This document shows positions 1 to 5,412 of a stretch of 5,412 bases of DNA, piece by piece. The position numbers and the translations under genes are program-made. How positions within the stretch are numbered: the stretch's first letter is position 1; each line of letters starts with the position of its first letter. The notes beneath the pieces were generated by a model. It searched no databases. It saw only the letters and a list, made by a program, of their open reading frames with translations, and was not told where the DNA came from. Origin of the DNA: UKL13-2 sp040379385 (GTDB taxonomy: Bacteria; Pseudomonadota; Gammaproteobacteria; Burkholderiales; Usitatibacteraceae); the NCBI GenBank assembly GCA_040379385.1, contig JBEILF010000178.1:1-5412 (forward strand). The letters are read 5' to 3'.

Positions 1-4
1 CAAC

Positions 5-3238
<3,234 letters not shown>

Positions 3239-3288
3239 CTGGCAAGCCGAGTCGATATGGCGCATCAGCCAAGTTCCCGCTTCCCGCT

Positions 3289-3314
3289 GTGCCGTCAGGC
3301 ATCAACTTTTTTTT
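3289..3314 (+). terminator. Possible weak terminator or attenuator before greA
   Basis: A short stem (GTGCC at 3289-3293 pairing with GGCAT at 3298-3302, including one G-T pair, loop GTCA) is followed four bases later by eight consecutive T's (3307-3314). The T run ends one base before the greA Shine-Dalgarno sequence. The shape is that of an intrinsic terminator, but the stem is only 5 bp and the spacer before the T's weakens it. It may give partial termination of carB read-through or a short leader RNA. E. coli greA is known to have a terminator in its leader that yields the small RNA GraL; similarity in role here is inference. Confidence 0.3.
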
Positions 3315-3315
3315 C

Positions 3316-3320
3316 AGGAA
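3316..3320 (+). promoter_or_regulatory. Ribosome binding site of greA
   Basis: AGGAA lies six bases before ATG 3327. This fixes the start of greA, because the same reading frame is open well upstream into carB (back to 3060) and would otherwise give a false 250-residue extension. Confidence 0.85.
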
Positions 3321-3326
3321 TTAGCC

Positions 3327-3812
3327 ATGAGTAGTCTCGCCAAGGTCCCCCTTACCGTCGCCGGTGCAGAAGCATTACGAGATGAACTTCATCGTTTGAA
3401 AACCATCGAGCGGCCGAGTGTCGTGATTGCGATTTCGGAAGCACGTGCCCAAGGTGATTTGTCGGAGAACGCTGAGTACGATGCAGCCAAGGAAAGGCAG
3501 GCATTCGTCGAAGGGCGAATCCTTGAGCTGGAGTCCAAGTTATCCAGCGCACAAGTAATCGACCCGAAATCGTTGGAAGACGACGGGCGGGTTGTGTTTG
3601 GCGTGACGGTAGATCTCGAAGCAGTAGAAACCGGCGAAAAAGTCAGCTACCAGATCGTTGGCGAGGATGAAGCAGATATCAAGCAACGCAAGGTGTCTTT
3701 TTCGTCGCCAATCGCAAGGGCAATGATTGGTAAGTCCGCTGGCGATACGGTTGAGGTTCGCGCGCCCGGTGGCGCTGTCGAGTATGAAATCGTAGAAGTG
3801 CATTACATCTAA
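3327..3812 (+). CDS. greA: Transcription elongation factor GreA
   Basis: GreA enters the secondary channel of stalled, backtracked RNA polymerase and stimulates cleavage of the 3' end of the transcript so elongation can resume. The 161-residue product is close to the usual length (158 in E. coli). The N-terminal coiled-coil hairpin (about residues 8-78) carries the family signature EARAQGDLSENAEYDAAKE; the tip acidic residues D44 and E47 match D41 and E44 of E. coli, which position Mg2+ in the polymerase active site. The C-terminal globular FKBP-like domain (about 85-161) contains VGEDEADIKQ, the SPIARAMIGKSAGD motif and a final PGGxxEYEIxEVxYI strand. ATG 3327 is chosen because it has AGGAA at ideal spacing and yields the normal N-terminus. 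It follows carB by 88 bases on the same strand, a pairing common in beta- and gammaproteobacteria, so co-transcription is plausible. No clear terminator is seen just after its stop. Confidence 0.97.
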   Translation: MSSLAKVPLTVAGAEALRDELHRLKTIERPSVVIAISEARAQGDLSENAEYDAAKERQAFVEGRILELESKLSSAQVIDPKSLEDDGRVVFGVTVDLEAVETGEKVSYQIVGEDEADIKQRKVSFSSPIARAMIGKSAGDTVEVRAPGGAVEYEIVEVHYI

Positions 3813-3859
3813 AGGTCGTTTGCTGGCGGGGCGTTCTAAGCATTTTGGTAGATTCGCGC

Positions 3860-4755
3860 TCAACATGTCGGTGCGGCTGTCATTTCAGATCGCAGCTGAG
3901 CGGGCGACTTCCAGCCAAGACGTTTGCGGACCCGAGCGTTAAGTCGTGCCGCAATCCAACCGAGTTTGGCCTGCGTCACACCCCTGAGGCTGCCGCCCTT
4001 TGGAATGTACTGGCGGATTAACTTGTTGATGTGCTCGACCTGACTTATTTTGGGTAGGATTTGCTCGGCTCGCAGACCTATACTCGATTCGGCAGAAGTG
4101 CGGGCAGTTTCCCGAATTCATACCTCTGATCAATGGTCACGCTCAGTAGTGGTATGCCCGATTGATCCGATTGCCAGTCGGCAAACAAGCGAGCAACTTC
4201 TACGGCTGTCCGGTTGCGGGCGAGGCCCAGCCGGACGAATCGACTGGGGCGATCAATGAGGACAATCACCTTATCTGGCTCCTCGGCTCTACCCAAGATA
4301 CTGTCACTCTCTTGGTGCCTATCGTGTCACGGGTTAGGAGAGCCTTGGGCGCTTGTGAATCAATTGAGCCTCTCCCGCCAAGTACATTTTCTTACTACCG
4401 TTTCGCGTCTTGTGCAGGCTGTCGTGTCGCAGATGCTTCGCAGGCTCTTCTGACCGGTACGGTATTGGTAGCGATACGGTACTTTGGCGCACTTTTAGCG
4501 CCAACCGTTGGACAATCTGCTCAGGTGCATCTTGCTTCTATATCCCATGGCCGACTAGTTCCCACACGCCAAGTTTGGCCGTTGTGAACAGCGACTCAAA
4601 ACAGATAGATTTTCACTTGCCAACGATTGAATTATTGACACACTTCTCTTTGCTGCGTTGCTGCTGGTTTTGTGCGGCGGACGCGTAGTATAGGGCGGAC
4701 CGAAGTCTCGACTGGAGCAACGTCTCCGCCGTGCGGCGCTCAATCCGGACTACCC
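3860..4755 (-). pseudogene. IS30-family transposase, degenerate
   Basis: A decayed DDE transposase read on the minus strand in three pieces. Piece one (about 4755-4334) begins with a possible helix-turn-helix end, RSALYYASAAQ near 4700-4670, followed by KLGVWELVGHG and APEQIVQRLAL (about 4528-4496), which match the usual IS30 'WSPEQIAGRL' region. It carries in-frame stops at 4615-4613, 4540-4538 and 4336-4334. Piece two, in another frame (about 4326-4078), reads HQESDSILGRAEEPDKVIVL, then IDRPSRFVRLGLARNRTAVE, then LLSVTIDQRYEFGK, ending at TAG 4080-4078. Piece three, back in the first frame, reads QVEHINKLIRQYIPKGG and RLNARVRKRLGWKSPAQL, ending at TGA 3862-3860. The catalytic triad is visible: D at 4305-4303, D at 4131-4129 and E at 4036-4034. 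D-to-D is 58 codons, typical for the family; D-to-E is 95 bases, about 7 short of the expected DD(33)E spacing. The family call is from recognised motifs, not a search. The gene cannot make an active enzyme. Element ends and target duplications were not found. Confidence 0.8.
4457..4504. repeat. Two adjacent inverted repeats inside the IS30 remnant
   Basis: GTACGGTAT (4457-4465) and ATACGGTAC (4474-4482) form a 9-bp stem with one mismatch around an 8-base loop. One base further on, TTGGCGC (4484-4490) and GCGCCAA (4498-4504) form a perfect 7-bp stem around the loop ACTTTTA. No T run follows either stem, so terminators are unlikely; they may simply be chance structure in decayed coding sequence. 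Confidence 0.5.
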
Positions 4756-4835
4756 CCTTTCCCGCTCCACGCGTGGCTTAAATCGCCTGCGTTGCCTTGC
4801 TCGACAATCTCTCGGTGCAGTACGGTGGCCGGTAT

Positions 4836-4869
4836 TCACTGCGGGTGGGTTGCGGCTTACCCGCAGTGA
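4836..4869. repeat. Strong 11-bp hairpin
   Basis: TCACTGCGGGT (4836-4846) is the exact reverse complement of ACCCGCAGTGA (4859-4869), separated by 12 bases (GGGTTGCGGCTT) that can add wobble pairs at the stem top. It is G+C-rich and very stable, but there is no T run after it on either strand, which argues against a standard intrinsic terminator. It could be a REP-like palindromic unit, the structured end of a mobile element, or the relic of an RNA or protein site. Only one copy is in the window. Confidence 0.75.
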
Positions 4870-5061
4870 CAGCATGCGGGGACTACAGATGTTTGTTTGC
4901 CGACTAAGCTGATAAGTTCGAGACGCACTGTGGGGTTGCACAAAACTGAATCGCAACTCGACGTCGTGGCGTAACTGCCCAGCGGGAAGTCGATAAACAC
5001 GGTCGGGCATTGAGCGGGCTCTTGGTAATGGTGTAGTGGATGCCGTTCAATAGCCAGACAA

Positions 5062-5086
5062 GCGCCTTAGTCTGAATACTTCATGG
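5062..5086 (+). repeat. Left arm of an imperfect inverted repeat
   Basis: Reads GCGCC-TTAG-TCTGAATACTTCATGG. Its reverse complement closely matches 5300-5325. Over the core of 21 bases (5066-5086) 17 are identical and all four differences are C/T transitions; with the flanking GCGC the match needs a one-base gap. The two arms span 264 bases. They could be terminal inverted repeats of a small non-autonomous element, or two opposed copies of the same gene 3' end, since the right arm covers the stop codon of the outer-membrane protein. Confidence 0.55.
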
Positions 5087-5220
5087 GGCGCCAGTTGCTT
5101 AGCGGGAGGTTGCCTCTGGGCGATTGGCAAACCAATTTGGCTCGTTGCTGTTTTGCTGTGGATGCGGGCTGCAGGTTCGCTCGCGGGCGATTGGACGGCA
5201 ATTTTCCGCCTTCATGCCGA

Positions 5221-5238
5221 AGCATAGCCCGCTATGCT
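5221..5238. repeat. 18-base palindrome AGCATAGC-CC-GCTATGCT
   Basis: The eight-base arms 5221-5228 and 5231-5238 are perfect reverse complements around CC. CCGA just before (5217-5220) can also pair with TCGG at 5243-5246 across a four-base bulge. It lies 78 bases past the stop of the minus-strand outer-membrane protein gene, where a terminator would fit, but no T run follows on either strand. It could also be a protein-binding site. Confidence 0.5.
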
Positions 5239-5299
5239 GTGGTCGGTCAGGCAAAAACCGCTCGCCTGTTCACCTACTCGCCCGCCGTCGACCGCGACG

Positions 5300-5325
5300 C
5301 CATGAAATATTCAGGCTAGAAGCGC
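5300..5325 (-). repeat. Right arm of an imperfect inverted repeat
   Basis: Partner of 5062-5086. On the minus strand it reads GCGCTTCTAG followed by CCTGAATATTTCATGG. It includes the final Arg-Phe codons and TAG stop of the partial outer-membrane protein gene, so the repeat overlaps coding sequence at this end. Confidence 0.55.
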
Positions 5326-5412
5326 AGCATCAAGCCAAGCGATGCCGAGTCCACTTTCGTGTTGTCGAGCCGCTTCCACTCAAGCGTACCTTCGACGCTT
5401 GGCGTAAAGGCA
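5316..5412 (-). CDS. Probable outer-membrane beta-barrel protein, C-terminal end only
   Basis: The minus strand is open from the window edge to TAG at 5318-5316, giving 31 residues: AFTPSVEGTLEWKRLDNT followed by KVDSASLGLMLRF. The pattern is two amphipathic beta strands (VEGTLEWKRLD and ASLGLMLRF) joined by a short polar turn, ending in phenylalanine. A last strand with alternating hydrophobic residues and a terminal aromatic is the known targeting signal recognised by the BAM complex in outer-membrane proteins such as porins and OmpW- or PagL-like barrels. The specific family cannot be told from this much. It is oriented toward the IS30 remnant and opposite to carB-greA. Whether the whole gene is intact cannot be seen; the decayed surroundings leave open that it too is a pseudogene. 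No clear terminator follows. Confidence 0.55.
   Translation of the reverse strand, partial: AFTPSVEGTLEWKRLDNTKVDSASLGLMLRF

Larger units (their letters stand above)
4756..5315. other. Stretch without recognisable gene
   Basis: About 560 bases between the IS30 remnant and the partial outer-membrane protein. No reading frame here on either strand has a credible start, ribosome site or recognisable protein motif. The 78-codon plus-strand frame at 5083-5319 and the 86-codon minus-strand frame at 5010-4750 look like noise. The region may include the outer end of the insertion element and remains of older genes. It holds the hairpin, palindrome and inverted repeat listed separately. No tRNA, CRISPR or origin-like pattern was seen. 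Confidence 0.6.

Noticed and set aside
4162..4587. A 141-codon plus-strand frame
   Set aside because: It is antisense to the IS30 transposase relic, has no ribosome site and no recognised motif.
4920..4960. GGGGTTGCACAAAACTGAATCGCAAC as a possible IS30 terminal repeat
   Set aside because: It vaguely resembles insertion-element ends, but no matching inverted copy was found past the transposase stop near 3813-3860.
4750..5010. An 86-codon minus-strand frame upstream of the IS30 relic, considered as its N-terminus or a separate gene
   Set aside because: Its sequence is Arg/Pro/Ser-rich with no helix-turn-helix or other motif, and the relic's N-terminal region reads better in a different frame.
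5083..5319. A 78-codon plus-strand frame
   Set aside because: It crosses the end of the opposing outer-membrane protein gene and both repeats, with no ribosome site and no recognisable family.

Overview
This window looks like a piece of a betaproteobacterial chromosome, probably Burkholderiales. The evidence is the style of the CarB and GreA proteins and the carB-greA gene order. Base composition appears moderate (roughly half G+C by eye), lower than in free-living Burkholderia or Ralstonia. The organism is inferred from remembered protein families, not from a search.

Layout. Positions 5-3238 (+) hold a complete carB, the large subunit of carbamoyl-phosphate synthetase. After an 88-base gap comes greA (3327-3812, +), the transcript-cleavage factor, with a clear ribosome binding site. 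The gap contains a weak hairpin followed by eight T's immediately before that site, which may be a leaky terminator or leader signal. These two genes are intact and ordinary.

From 3813 to about 5315 there is no intact gene. The first part (about 3860-4755, minus strand) is a decayed IS30-family transposase. It is broken by in-frame stops and at least two frame changes, but all three catalytic D-D-E positions can still be read. The next ~560 bases (4756-5315) show no recognisable gene. They hold a strong 11-bp hairpin (4836-4869), a near-perfect 18-base palindrome (5221-5238), and an imperfect 25-base inverted repeat about 260 bases across (5062-5086 with 5300-5325). At the right edge, on the minus strand, are the last 31 codons of a probable outer-membrane beta-barrel protein ending in phenylalanine, with its stop at 5316-5318; the rest lies outside the window.

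How it fits together. carB and greA are housekeeping genes read in the same direction, possibly as the tail of a carAB-greA transcript. Everything to their right runs the other way and is mostly wreckage. The genes I would expect after greA in betaproteobacteria are not here. An old insertion, rearrangement and low coding density together suggest a genome undergoing decay, as in some host-associated Burkholderiaceae, but one window cannot prove that. I see no convincing new multi-gene system.
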